DNA of 64,000 nt from Myxococcaceae bacterium. Lineage in GTDB: Bacteria; Myxococcota_A; Polyangia; Polyangiales; Ga0077539. The notes beneath the pieces are model-generated. The model saw only the letters and a list, made by a program, of their open reading frames with translations, searched no databases and was not told where the DNA came from. Positions 7,842 to 16,437 of this stretch are shown piece after piece (the stretch's first letter is position 1; the number at the start of each line of letters is the position of its first letter). The position numbers were made by a program, and so were the translations under genes. Location: the NCBI GenBank assembly GCA_004297725.1, contig SCUS01000156.1, positions 96,804-160,803 of the forward strand, written 5' to 3'.

Positions 7842-9398
7842 TCAGGGAGCGGGGGTGGCGGAGGGAGCGGGCGATGCGGCCGCCGGCGCGGCGGGGGCCT
7901 GCGCGTCGGCGTCGGAGACGATGCGGAACTCCACCCGGCGGTTGCGGGCGCGGATGGCGCCGGTGGTGCCCGGGGTGACCGGGCGGGTCTCGCCGAAGCC
8001 CGTCGAGGTGAGCCGCGAGGCGTCGATGCCGTGGCCGGTGAGCCAGGTCACGACGCTGGCGGCGCGGCGCTGCGAGAGGGCGAGGTTGGCGGCGTCGTCG
8101 CCCACGTCGTCGGTGTGCCCCTCGACGGAGACGTGGCGGATCTCCGGGGTGGCCGCGAGCGCGTCGGCGACCGCGGTGAGCACCGGGAAGCTGGTGGCGA
8201 GCACCACGTCGCGGTTGGGCGCGAAGAACACCGGGCGGTTGATGCGGATCTGCCCGCCGTCGACGAGCACGAGCCCGGGGCAGCCGTTGCGCGCCGGGTC
8301 GGCGCTGGGCGCGCCGGGGCGGTCGGGGCAGTGGTCGGTGAGGTCGGGCACCGAGTCGTGGTCGCGGTCGGGCGCCGGGCAGCCCGCGCGGGCCGGGTCG
8401 GCGTGGAGGCCGGTGGGCTCGGTCGGGCACTGGTCGGCGTGGTCGAAGACGCCGTCGCTGTCGCCGTCACCATCGGGGCAGCCGGGGCGCTCGGGGTTGG
8501 GGTGATCGCCCGCGGCGACGCTCACGCACTGGTCTTGCGGGTCGAGCACGCCGTCGCGGTCGGTGTCGGGGGTGGCGCAGCCCGGGCGCGCCGGATCGGG
8601 GTGCTCGCCCGCGGCGTCGCTGGGGCACTGGTCATCGGGGTCGAAGACGCCGTCGCTGTCGGTGTCCGCCGCAGGGCAGCCGCGGCGCGCGGGGTCGGGG
8701 TGATCGCCCGCGGCCTGGTCGGCGCAGAGGTCGTCGGGGTCGTTGACGCCGTCGTGGTCGCGGTCGGAGGGCGGCGGCGGAGGCGGCGGGGCGTCGGCGA
8801 CGCCGCGGAACGCGAGGGTGAGGCCCGCGTGCCAGTACGACACGTCCGGGGAGGCGTGGTCGAGGGTGAGCGTGGGGGGCGGGTTGTCGAGCGGAGCCAC
8901 CGCGGCGCGGCCGTCCCAGATGTACCCGAAGCGACCGTAGGGGCCGAAGGAGAGGCCGTCGGTGACGCGGAACTCGAAGCCGAGACCGGCGTCGAGGCCG
9001 GGCGAGGTCACGGTGCCGGGGAGCGCGGCGCCGGCGTTGGCGTCGATCCAGAGGCGGCCCACGTTGCCCAGCATGGGCTCGAAGCGGAAGCCCGCGGTGA
9101 TGTTGATCAGCCCGAGGTCGTCGCCGAACTCCGAACGACGGAGGAAGCGCCCGAAGGCGCCGCCGAGCTGGATCGCGAGCGGCGTGGAGAACAGGTTGAT
9201 CGCGATGCGCGCGGTGCCGACGATGGCCGTCGTGTCGGTGTTGACGTCGGAGTGATCGAAGTCGCGGATGGTCGTGCCAGCCCCGGCCTCGAGGCGGAAG
9301 GTCCACGGCTGGAGTCGCTGGGCGAGCGCGGTGGAGGGGAGCGCCGTCAGCGCGAGGCTGGCGAGCGCGGCGCACGAGACGAGGGCAGGGCGACGCAT
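7842..9398 (-). CDS. OmpA-family outer-membrane protein with five thrombospondin type-3 repeats
   Basis: The 518-residue protein has an N-terminal signal peptide (cleavage likely after ALA in TALPSTALAQ). A beta-barrel-like domain covers about residues 30-200, with alternating strands such as RIAINLFSTPLAIQLGGAF. A Pro-run is followed by five Asp-rich TSP3 repeats at about residues 210-370 (pattern DxDxDGVxDPxDxC). The OmpA C-terminal peptidoglycan-binding domain covers about 385-495, with VSVEGHTDDVGDD and NLALSQRRAASVVTWL. TSP3 repeats bind calcium in known proteins. The protein probably anchors the outer membrane to the cell wall. I chose ATG 9398 because it gives a proper signal peptide; the open frame upstream is much longer only by chance. 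It is divergent from the SulP gene. Confidence 0.88.
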   Translation of the reverse strand: MRRPALVSCAALASLALTALPSTALAQRLQPWTFRLEAGAGTTIRDFDHSDVNTDTTAIVGTARIAINLFSTPLAIQLGGAFGRFLRRSEFGDDLGLINITAGFRFEPMLGNVGRLWIDANAGAALPGTVTSPGLDAGLGFEFRVTDGLSFGPYGRFGYIWDGRAAVAPLDNPPPTLTLDHASPDVSYWHAGLTLAFRGVADAPPPPPPPSDRDHDGVNDPDDLCADQAAGDHPDPARRGCPAADTDSDGVFDPDDQCPSDAAGEHPDPARPGCATPDTDRDGVLDPQDQCVSVAAGDHPNPERPGCPDGDGDSDGVFDHADQCPTEPTGLHADPARAGCPAPDRDHDSVPDLTDHCPDRPGAPSADPARNGCPGLVLVDGGQIRINRPVFFAPNRDVVLATSFPVLTAVADALAATPEIRHVSVEGHTDDVGDDAANLALSQRRAASVVTWLTGHGIDASRLTSTGFGETRPVTPGTTGAIRARNRRVEFRIVSDADAQAPAAPAAASPAPSATPAP

Positions 9399-9602
9399 GA
9401 TGTTGGGCGCGTGGGTACCACCCTTCGCCAGAGGGTGGAAGGCTCCGGCAGGGCCGCCGGGGCACTTCGCCCCGCCGTAGACAAACGGGGCGGAGGCGCG
9501 ACGCGGCCGCGGAGGCCATCGGGCGCGGGGCCGCGCGAAGACCGCGCAGAACAGCGCGAAGCGCGTGACGGCATGCCCGTTGCCGAGTGGGTCGATCCTG
9601 AC
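9399..9602. promoter_or_regulatory. divergent promoter region between ompA-like and sulP genes, with hairpins
   Basis: This gap should hold promoters for both divergent genes. Two inverted repeats are visible: a 7-bp perfect stem at 9418-9424 with 9432-9438, and a 7-bp perfect stem at 9468-9474 with 9486-9492. Either could be an operator or an mRNA structure. I could not assign promoter boxes with confidence. Confidence 0.35.
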
Positions 9603-11243
9603 ATGACCACAAGCCCTTCTTCGAATGTGGCCGAGACGTCCGGGACCGCCGCCGGGCCTGACCTTCCCCGCGACGTTCTCTCCGGCTTCCTCGTCTTCCT
9701 CATCGCCCTCCCGCTGTGCCTTGGCATCTCCATGGCCAGCGGTTTTCCTCCGGTCGCCGGCATCCTCACCGCCGTCATCGGCGGCCTCGTCGCGACGTGG
9801 TTCGGCTCCGCCCGGCTCACCATCAAGGGCCCCGCCGCGGGCCTCATCGTCATCGCCCTCGGCGCCGTCACCGACCTCGGTCACGGCGACCCCGCCCTCG
9901 GCTACCGCCGCGCGCTCGCCGTCGGCGTCGTGGCCGCGGTGGTGCAGATCGTCTTCGCCATGGTGCGCGCGGGCCGCCTCGGCGAGGTGTTTCCGACCCA
10001 CGTGGTGCACGGGATGCTCGCCGCCATCGGCGTCATCATCTTCTCCAAGCAGGCGCACGTGATGCTCGGCGTCGCGCCGCACGCGAGCACCCCCATCGGC
10101 CTCCTCGCGGAGCTGCCCCACTCCATCTCCCACCTCAACCCCGAGATCGCCCTCGTCGGCGTGCTCAGCCTCGGGCTGCTCTTCGGGCACCTCGCGCTCT
10201 CTCAGAAGATCCCGTGGCTGCGGAGGGTTCCGGCGCAGCTCGTGGTGCTGCTGATCGCGATCCCGCTGGGGCGCGCCTTCGACCTCGAGCACCCGCACAC
10301 GTACACGCTCTCCGTGACGCACGAGGCCTACGCCATCGGCCCGGGCTTCCTGGTGAACCTCCCGGCGAGCATCGTCAGCTCCCTCGGCCGCCCGGACTTC
10401 ACCGGCGCCCTCTCCGCCGACTTCCTGAAGTACGTCGTGATGTTCGCCCTCGTGGGCAGCCTGGAGTCGCTGCTCTCCGCCCGCGCCGTCGACGTGCTCG
10501 ACCCGCAGCGCCGCCGCTCGGACCTCGACAAGGACCTCCTCGCGACCGGCGTCGGCAACCTCGCCGCGGGCCTGCTCGGCGGCCTGCCGATGATCTCCGA
10601 GATCGTCCGCTCGTCGGCCAACATCGGCTACGGCGCCCGCTCGAAGCTCTCCAACTTCTTCCACGGCGCGTTTCTCCTCGCCTTCGTGCTGCTGGCGCCG
10701 GGGCTCATCCACAGCATCCCCCTCGCCGCCCTCGCCGCGATGCTCGTCTTCACCGGCGTGCGCCTCGCGTCGCCGAAGGAGTTCGCCCACGCCTTCCACG
10801 TCGGCCCCGAGCAGCTCGTGGTCTTCCTCACGACCCTCTTCGTGACCCTCGCCACCGACCTGCTCCTCGGCGTCGGGGCGGGCATCCTCGCCAAGATCAT
10901 CCTGCAGGTCGCGATGGGCGTCCGCCCCATGGACCTCGGCAGGCCGCAGATCGTGACCACCACGGAGCACGACATGCCGGTGCTGCGGGTGCGCGGCGCG
11001 GCGACCTTCCTCGGGCTCCCGGGGCTGCTGCGAGGGCTTCGCGCGCTCGGGGACGCGAAGCACGCGGCGGTCGAGCTGACCCACACGGCCTTCGTCGACC
11101 ACACCACGATGGAGCGGCTGCACGAGATCGCCAGCGAGTGGCGGCGCGAGGGCCGGACGCTCGAGCTGCGCGGTCTCGATGAGCACCGCGGGCTCTCGGC
11201 GCACCCGCTGGCGGCGCGCCGCAAGCGGCTCCGGCCCGCCTGA
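9603..11243 (+). CDS. SulP-family inorganic anion transporter with C-terminal STAS-like domain
   Basis: The 546-residue membrane protein has the SulP opening (LSGFLVFLIALPLCLGISMA, then GFPPVAGILTAVIGG). The conserved FGSARLTIKGPAAGLIVIA and about ten or more hydrophobic segments follow. The last ~110 residues form a STAS-like domain with AFVDHTTMERLHEIA and the tail AHPLAARRKRL. SulP members carry sulfate, bicarbonate or other anions. Because the next genes encode DabA and NuoL-like subunits, bicarbonate is the most likely substrate, but this is inference from context. The start is ATG 9603; an in-frame ATG 30 bases upstream (9573) is an alternative. It is the first gene of a plus-strand cluster, 47 bases before dabA. 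Confidence 0.87.
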   Translation: MTTSPSSNVAETSGTAAGPDLPRDVLSGFLVFLIALPLCLGISMASGFPPVAGILTAVIGGLVATWFGSARLTIKGPAAGLIVIALGAVTDLGHGDPALGYRRALAVGVVAAVVQIVFAMVRAGRLGEVFPTHVVHGMLAAIGVIIFSKQAHVMLGVAPHASTPIGLLAELPHSISHLNPEIALVGVLSLGLLFGHLALSQKIPWLRRVPAQLVVLLIAIPLGRAFDLEHPHTYTLSVTHEAYAIGPGFLVNLPASIVSSLGRPDFTGALSADFLKYVVMFALVGSLESLLSARAVDVLDPQRRRSDLDKDLLATGVGNLAAGLLGGLPMISEIVRSSANIGYGARSKLSNFFHGAFLLAFVLLAPGLIHSIPLAALAAMLVFTGVRLASPKEFAHAFHVGPEQLVVFLTTLFVTLATDLLLGVGAGILAKIILQVAMGVRPMDLGRPQIVTTTEHDMPVLRVRGAATFLGLPGLLRGLRALGDAKHAAVELTHTAFVDHTTMERLHEIASEWRREGRTLELRGLDEHRGLSAHPLAARRKRLRPA

Positions 11244-11290
11244 TCCGCCCCCCCGTCCCTGCCTCTCTCACCCTCGCAGGAGCCAAGCAC

Positions 11291-14113
11291 ATGCTCGACC
11301 TCGCTGAACGTCATGCGACGGAGGCCGCGGTGTCCCCGGAGATCCGGCGGATTCGCGCGGCCCTCGCGCACGCCTCGCACCTGCTGCCCGACCAGGGGCC
11401 GATCGCGGTGTTCATCCACCACAACACCCTGCACGCCTTCGAGAAGCTCCCCTTCCACGAGGCCGTCGCGAGGGGCAGCCAGACCTACCAGGCCCGCGGC
11501 TACCTCGACGAGGACACCTTCCGCGCGCTGTACGAGTCCGGGCGCATCACCGCCGCGGACCTCGACGAGGCCCTCCGGGACTGGGGCCCGGAGGACCGTC
11601 CGCTGGGCTCGTGCTTCGGGAGCGCGCGGCGCCTCCAGCGGGCCGCGATGCTCTCCGGCACCGCCGTCCCCCCGGAGCCCGTGCTGCGCTGGCTCCTCGC
11701 GGAGGACCCCGCCGTCATCGCCCGCCGCGACCTCTGGCGGTCGGCGCTCGCGGTGACCGCCAGCCGACCCGACGCCACGCCCTCCGTCGCCGCGCGCGCC
11801 GCGCTCGTCGCCCGGCAGGAGCTCGAGGCGCGCTCGGTCGACGAGCTCGTCAACCCGCTGCTGGTGCGGCTCTGCGCGGCCTTCCTCGACCAGGGCGTGG
11901 CCCACTGGGCGATGCCCGACCGCGACGGCGGCCTCTACCGCACCTGGGTCGAGCTCATGTCCGTGCGCCCCGCCGCGCCGCGGCCCCACTGGCTCGTCGA
12001 CCTCGACCGGGACCTGGACTCCCTCGCCCGGCTCTCGCCCGAGGAGGCGGTCGTCGCGGCGCTGCACGAGGCCGAGGTTCCGGGCAGCCGATGGGAGGAG
12101 TACGTCGCCCGCGCGCTGCTCGCGCTCCCTGGCTGGGCCGGGATGTTCTCCCGCCTGGAGCGGCACCCGCACGAGCGCGCCCCGGGCTCGCCGCCCGCGC
12201 ATCTCGTCGACTTCCTCGCCGTTCGCCTCGTGCTCGAGTCCTACGCCCGGCGCACGCTGGCCTCGGAGCGCCGCGACCTGCACCCCGCCCCGGCCGCGAC
12301 CGGAGCCATCGGGCGGGCCTGGCGCCTCTTCTCCATCGCCCGTCACCTCGGGCTCGGCGCCGACGCGCTGCGGGCCTGGGAGCCCGTGGACCGCGAGGGC
12401 TTCGAGCGACTGGACGCCTTCGACGAGGCCGCCCGGCAGCGGGTGTGGCAGGAGGCCTACGAGGGCCACTACCGCGCTCAGCTCGTGGTCGGGCTCGCGC
12501 AGAACCGCCCCGCGGTGGTCGGTCCCGTCGACTCCCCGCGCTTCCAGGGCGTCTTCTGCTTCGATGACCGCGAGGAGTCGCTGCGGCGCCACTTCGAGGA
12601 GCTCGACGCGCGGCACGAGACCTTCGGCGCGCCGGGCTTCTTCGGGGTCGCGATGGACTTCCGCAGCTTCGAGGACGGGGACTTCGCCCCGCTCTGCCCC
12701 GTCGTGGTGAAGCCCGCGCACCGGGTCGAGGAGCTCCCCGTGGAGCCCGAGCGCGGCGCCCGCTTCGAGGGCCGGCGGAGGCTCCTCGCCCGCCTCCGCC
12801 ACAGCGCCCATGGCAGCAGCCGCGGGCTCCTCCACGGCCTCGTCGCGCTGCCGCTGCTGGGGCTCTCCTCCGCGCTGCTGCTCCCGCTGGGGCTGCTCGC
12901 ACCGCGCGCCGTCGCGCGCATCGAGGGCGGCCTGCGAGACCTGCTCCTCGAGCGCCCGGAGACCCGGCTCACCGCGCACCGCGACGAGGACGACGACCCG
13001 CGCGGCTTCAGCCTCGGCGACCAGGTGCAGCGAGTGGCCGCGACGCTGCAGAACATCGGCCTCACGCGCGGCTTCGCCCCGCTGGTCTTCGTGCTGGGCC
13101 ACGGATCGACCAGCGCCAACAACCCGCACCGCTCGGCCTACGACTGCGGGGCCTGCGGCGGTCGCCACGGCGGCCCCAACGCCAGGCTCTTCGCGGAGAT
13201 GGCCAACCGCCCCGCGGTGCGCGAGGGCCTCGCCAGGTGCGGCGTCGAGATCCCCGAGGGGACATGGTTCATCGGCGGCCAGCACGACACCGCCACGGAC
13301 CGCATCACCCTCGCGGACCTCAACCGGGTTCCGTCCGCCCTCCGCGGAGAGCTCGCCGCGCTGCGGGGGCACCTCGACGTGGCCCGCGCCCGCCAGGCCC
13401 AGGAGCGCTGCCGCCGCTTCGCCTCGGCGCCCCGGGGCCTCTCCCCCGACGGGGCGCTCGGGCACGTCGAGTCGCGCGCGGCGAGCATCGGCCAGCCGCG
13501 CCCCGAGCTCGGTCACGTCACCGTGGCCTCCGGCCTCGTCGGCCGTCGGGCCCTCACCCGCGGGCTCTTCCTCGACCGCCGCGCCTTCGTGATCTCCTAC
13601 GACCCGACGCAGGACGAGGGCGGCGCCGTGCTCGAGCGCATCCTCGCCGCGGCCGGCCCGGTCGGCGCGGGCATCAACCTCGAGTACTACTTCTCTCGCG
13701 TCGACAACGCCCGCTACGGCTGCGGGACCAAGCTCCCGCACAACCCCGTCGGCCTCCTCGGCGTGATGGAGGGGAGCAGCGGCGACCTGCGCACCGGGCT
13801 GCCGCAGCAGATGATCGAGATCCACGAGCCGATGCGCCTGCAGCTCTTCGTCGAGGCCGCGCCCTCGACGCTGCTCGCCATCTGCGAGCGCCAGCAGGGG
13901 GTGCGCGAGCTGGTCGTCGGCGAGTGGGTGCGCCTGGTGAGCATCGACCCCGACACCGGCGCCATGCAGCTCTTCTCTCGCGGCGCCTTCCGCCCGATCA
14001 CCCCGGCCGCGGAGCCGGTTCCGGTGGCGACCGACTCGCTGAGCTGGTGCGACGGCCGGGACGGCTTCCTCCCCCCGGCGCGCATCGTGGGAGCTGTCCG
14101 CCATGCTGCCTGA
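11291..14113 (+). CDS. dabA: DabA (DUF2309) inorganic-carbon accumulation subunit
   Basis: DabA is a carbonic-anhydrase-like zinc protein which, with a membrane partner DabB, drives energy-coupled uptake of CO2 as bicarbonate in characterised systems. The 940-residue chain shows the DUF2309 pattern early (PIAVFIHHNTLHAFEKLPF). The presumed zinc and catalytic residues are all present: C423 and D425 in FCFDDREES, H604 in GHGSTSANNPH and C619 in YDCGACGGRHGG. The 15-residue spacing between H604 and C619 equals that of the characterised Halothiobacillus protein. An AGGAG at 11278-11282 lies 8 bases before the ATG. The stop overlaps the next gene by 11 bases, so coupling is likely. The active site looks intact. 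Confidence 0.93.
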   Translation: MLDLAERHATEAAVSPEIRRIRAALAHASHLLPDQGPIAVFIHHNTLHAFEKLPFHEAVARGSQTYQARGYLDEDTFRALYESGRITAADLDEALRDWGPEDRPLGSCFGSARRLQRAAMLSGTAVPPEPVLRWLLAEDPAVIARRDLWRSALAVTASRPDATPSVAARAALVARQELEARSVDELVNPLLVRLCAAFLDQGVAHWAMPDRDGGLYRTWVELMSVRPAAPRPHWLVDLDRDLDSLARLSPEEAVVAALHEAEVPGSRWEEYVARALLALPGWAGMFSRLERHPHERAPGSPPAHLVDFLAVRLVLESYARRTLASERRDLHPAPAATGAIGRAWRLFSIARHLGLGADALRAWEPVDREGFERLDAFDEAARQRVWQEAYEGHYRAQLVVGLAQNRPAVVGPVDSPRFQGVFCFDDREESLRRHFEELDARHETFGAPGFFGVAMDFRSFEDGDFAPLCPVVVKPAHRVEELPVEPERGARFEGRRRLLARLRHSAHGSSRGLLHGLVALPLLGLSSALLLPLGLLAPRAVARIEGGLRDLLLERPETRLTAHRDEDDDPRGFSLGDQVQRVAATLQNIGLTRGFAPLVFVLGHGSTSANNPHRSAYDCGACGGRHGGPNARLFAEMANRPAVREGLARCGVEIPEGTWFIGGQHDTATDRITLADLNRVPSALRGELAALRGHLDVARARQAQERCRRFASAPRGLSPDGALGHVESRAASIGQPRPELGHVTVASGLVGRRALTRGLFLDRRAFVISYDPTQDEGGAVLERILAAAGPVGAGINLEYYFSRVDNARYGCGTKLPHNPVGLLGVMEGSSGDLRTGLPQQMIEIHEPMRLQLFVEAAPSTLLAICERQQGVRELVVGEWVRLVSIDPDTGAMQLFSRGAFRPITPAAEPVPVATDSLSWCDGRDGFLPPARIVGAVRHAA

Positions 14114-15428
14114 GTTCATCCGCGCCGCCGCGGTCGCCGCCGTCGCGCTCCCCTTCGTCGCCTTCCTCTCGCTGGGGCTCTGGAGCTTCTTCGCCGAGGC
14201 GCCCAGCGAGCGCGCCACGTCGCGCCTGGTGCTCTCCACGCTCTGGCTCTCCCTCGCCGCGCTGGCCGCCGTCGCCGTCGCCGCGGCCCGTGGTGGGCTC
14301 GTGCCCGCGGAGGTGCACGTCGGCACCTGGTTCGCCTCGGGCGACTACGCCTTCGAGCTCGAGCTCCTGCTCGACGGACCATCGCTCACGATGCTGCTCC
14401 TGGTGGCCGCCACCACCGCGCTCGTCGGGCAGTTCTCCGTCACCTACCTGCACCGCGATCCCGGCTTCACCCGCTACTTCCTCCTGCTGGCGCTCTTCGA
14501 CTCCGGGATGCTGCTCCTCGTCGGCGCCGGGAGCCTCGACCTGCTCTTCTGCGGCTGGGAGCTCGTCGGCCTCACCTCCACCCTCCTCGTCGGCTTCTTC
14601 CACGAGCGATCGGGGCCCGTGCGCTCGTCGCTGCAGGTCTTCAGCATCTACCGCCTCTGCGACCTCGGGCTGCTGCTCGGCGCGGTGATGCTCCACCTCG
14701 TCGCGGGCACCACGGATTTCACCCACGCCTTCGCGCGCCCGCTGCACGGATCGATCGCGGTGGTGCTCCCGCTGCTGCTGCTCCTCGCGGCCATCGGCAA
14801 GAGCGCCCAGTCGCCCTTCGGCTCGTGGCTCCCTCGCGCCATGGAGGGCCCCACCGCGTCGAGCGCCCTCTTCTACGGCGCCCTCTCGGTGCACGCCGGG
14901 GTCTGGCTGCTCATCCGCATGGGGCCGCTCTACGCCCACTCCCCGTGGGCCCGCCTCGCGGTCATCGCCGTCGGAGCGGGCACCGCGGTCACCTCCACCG
15001 TCGCGGGCCGGGTGCAGTCCGACGCCAAGGTCGCGCTGGGCCTCGCGACCCGCGCGCAGGTCGGGCTGATGTTCGTCGAGTGCGGCCTCGGGTGGCACCG
15101 CCTCGCGCTGGCGCACCTGGTGCTGCACTCCATCGTGCGGGGCCACCAGCTGCTGCGCGCGCCGTCGTCGCTGCACGAGGCGCTCGCGCTGCGCTCGGCG
15201 GGCCTCGAGTCGCACGGGGCCATCGACGGCCTCGCCCAGCGCCTCCTCCCGCCCCAGGTACTGCGCTGGCTGTACCGAGCGGCGCTCGACGAGTTCCACA
15301 AGGAGACCCTCGTCGACCGGATGGTGGTGCGCCCGGTGCTGCGCGCCTCCGCGTGGATCGATCGGCAGGAACTCCGCCTGTCCCGCCAGCCCCACCGCCC
15401 GCTCACCGCCCCCGCAGAGAGGACCTGA
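14103..15428 (+). CDS. NuoL-like proton-conducting subunit (DabB-type), first of two
   Basis: This is a 441-residue integral membrane protein of the proton-conducting antiporter-like family (NuoL/MrpA/DabB, PF00361). The core motif reads GKSAQSPFGSWLPRAMEGPT and is followed by SALFYGALSVHAGVWLL. A later segment GRVQSDAKVALGLATRAQVG matches the discontinuous-helix region. The histidine found in the LIHAATM segment of classical NuoL is replaced here, with a histidine appearing further on. It ends in a soluble amphipathic tail of about 70 residues. It overlaps dabA by 11 bases and is followed 10 bases later by a second antiporter-like gene. It most likely forms the membrane partner of DabA, coupling ion flow to carbon uptake. 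Confidence 0.85.
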   Translation: MLPEFIRAAAVAAVALPFVAFLSLGLWSFFAEAPSERATSRLVLSTLWLSLAALAAVAVAAARGGLVPAEVHVGTWFASGDYAFELELLLDGPSLTMLLLVAATTALVGQFSVTYLHRDPGFTRYFLLLALFDSGMLLLVGAGSLDLLFCGWELVGLTSTLLVGFFHERSGPVRSSLQVFSIYRLCDLGLLLGAVMLHLVAGTTDFTHAFARPLHGSIAVVLPLLLLLAAIGKSAQSPFGSWLPRAMEGPTASSALFYGALSVHAGVWLLIRMGPLYAHSPWARLAVIAVGAGTAVTSTVAGRVQSDAKVALGLATRAQVGLMFVECGLGWHRLALAHLVLHSIVRGHQLLRAPSSLHEALALRSAGLESHGAIDGLAQRLLPPQVLRWLYRAALDEFHKETLVDRMVVRPVLRASAWIDRQELRLSRQPHRPLTAPAERT

Positions 15429-15438
15429 CCCCCGACCC

Positions 15439-16437
15439 ATGGGACCCTTCGACTGGCTCGGCCTCCACCTCCGGCTCGACGGCCTCTCCGGCCCGGTCGC
15501 CCTGCTCCTCGTGCTGCGCGCCGTCGCCGTGCTCGTCGGCGCGCCCCGCTCGGCCCGCAGCTCCGCCGTGCTGGCCAGGGAGCTCATCACCCTCGCGCTC
15601 TCGCTCGTCGCGTGCGCCGCGCAGACCCCCGTCGCTGCGCTGGGCCTCGGGCTCGCGGCCGCCATCGCCGGGCGCCGCCCGCTGGCGATGCCCTGGCTGG
15701 TCGCCCACCTTCCGCTGATGACGCTGCTGCTCGTCCGCTACGGCGGCCCCGCGCTGCCGCACCTCTCCCCCGGCGCGCAGCACCTCGTCGCCGCCGCGGG
15801 GGTGACCCTCTCGCTCTACGGAGCGCTCAGCGCGCTGGCGCAGACCAACCTCCGCCGGCTGGTGCGCTCGCTCGCCATCAGCCACGCCGGGCTCATCCTC
15901 GGGGGCCTCTCCACGGGGACCGTCCACGCCTTCGCGGGCGCCTCGGTGGAGTGCCTCTCCAGCGGGCTCACGCTCTCGGGCATGGCCATGACCGTGGCGG
16001 CCGTCGGGGCCCGCACCGGCACCGTCGACGTGCGAGCGCTCGGCGGCCTGGTGCGCGGCTGCGGCCGGATGGCGGCGGTGTTCCTGCTGCTGGGCGTCGG
16101 CTCCGTGGGCTTCCCCGCGACGCTGGCCTTCGTCGGCGAAGACCTGCTGCTGCACGGCCTCATCGACGCGCACCCGATGCTCGCCGCGGCGATGCTCTTC
16201 TCCAGCGCGCTCGGCGGCATCGCGATGTTCCGCGGCTGGCAGCGGGCCTTCCTCGGGCCCTCGCTCGACATGTGGCGCGCGGTGCCCGACCTGCTCGACC
16301 GCGAGCGCCTCGCCCTCTTCGGCATCGCCGCCGCGGTGGTGCTCGCCGGCATCTTCCCGACCCGCCTGGTCGCGTCCGAGTCCGACGCCGTCGGCCGGAT
16401 CCTCCACGCCGCCCCCACCCACGAAGGAGCCCGATAG
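15439..16437 (+). CDS. second NuoM/MrpD-like membrane subunit
   Basis: This 332-residue protein has about eight to ten hydrophobic helices. It shows weak but recognisable antiporter-subunit features: TNLRRLVRSLAISHAGLILGG resembles the NuoM/NuoL segment in which a loop lysine or arginine precedes SHAG or AHxG, and GSVGFPATLAFVGEDLLLHG resembles the GxPGxxGFxGE segment. It is shorter than full NuoM (about 500 residues) and lacks the GKSAQ half. It therefore looks like a half-length subunit completing the preceding gene product. It lies between that gene and the porin gene, all on the plus strand. The role in the Dab complex is inference. Confidence 0.72.
   Translation: MGPFDWLGLHLRLDGLSGPVALLLVLRAVAVLVGAPRSARSSAVLARELITLALSLVACAAQTPVAALGLGLAAAIAGRRPLAMPWLVAHLPLMTLLLVRYGGPALPHLSPGAQHLVAAAGVTLSLYGALSALAQTNLRRLVRSLAISHAGLILGGLSTGTVHAFAGASVECLSSGLTLSGMAMTVAAVGARTGTVDVRALGGLVRGCGRMAAVFLLLGVGSVGFPATLAFVGEDLLLHGLIDAHPMLAAAMLFSSALGGIAMFRGWQRAFLGPSLDMWRAVPDLLDRERLALFGIAAAVVLAGIFPTRLVASESDAVGRILHAAPTHEGAR

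Noticed and set aside
7761..9602. Plus-strand extension of the SulP frame far upstream
   Set aside because: The extension is antisense to the OmpA-like gene and is low-complexity Gly/Arg/Val. SulP homology begins just after 9603.
7842..11204. Minus-strand open frame of 1120 codons spanning the sulP gene and the OmpA-like gene
   Set aside because: The upstream part is antisense to SulP and has an Arg/Glu/His-rich, unprotein-like composition. The real gene starts at 9398 with a signal peptide.
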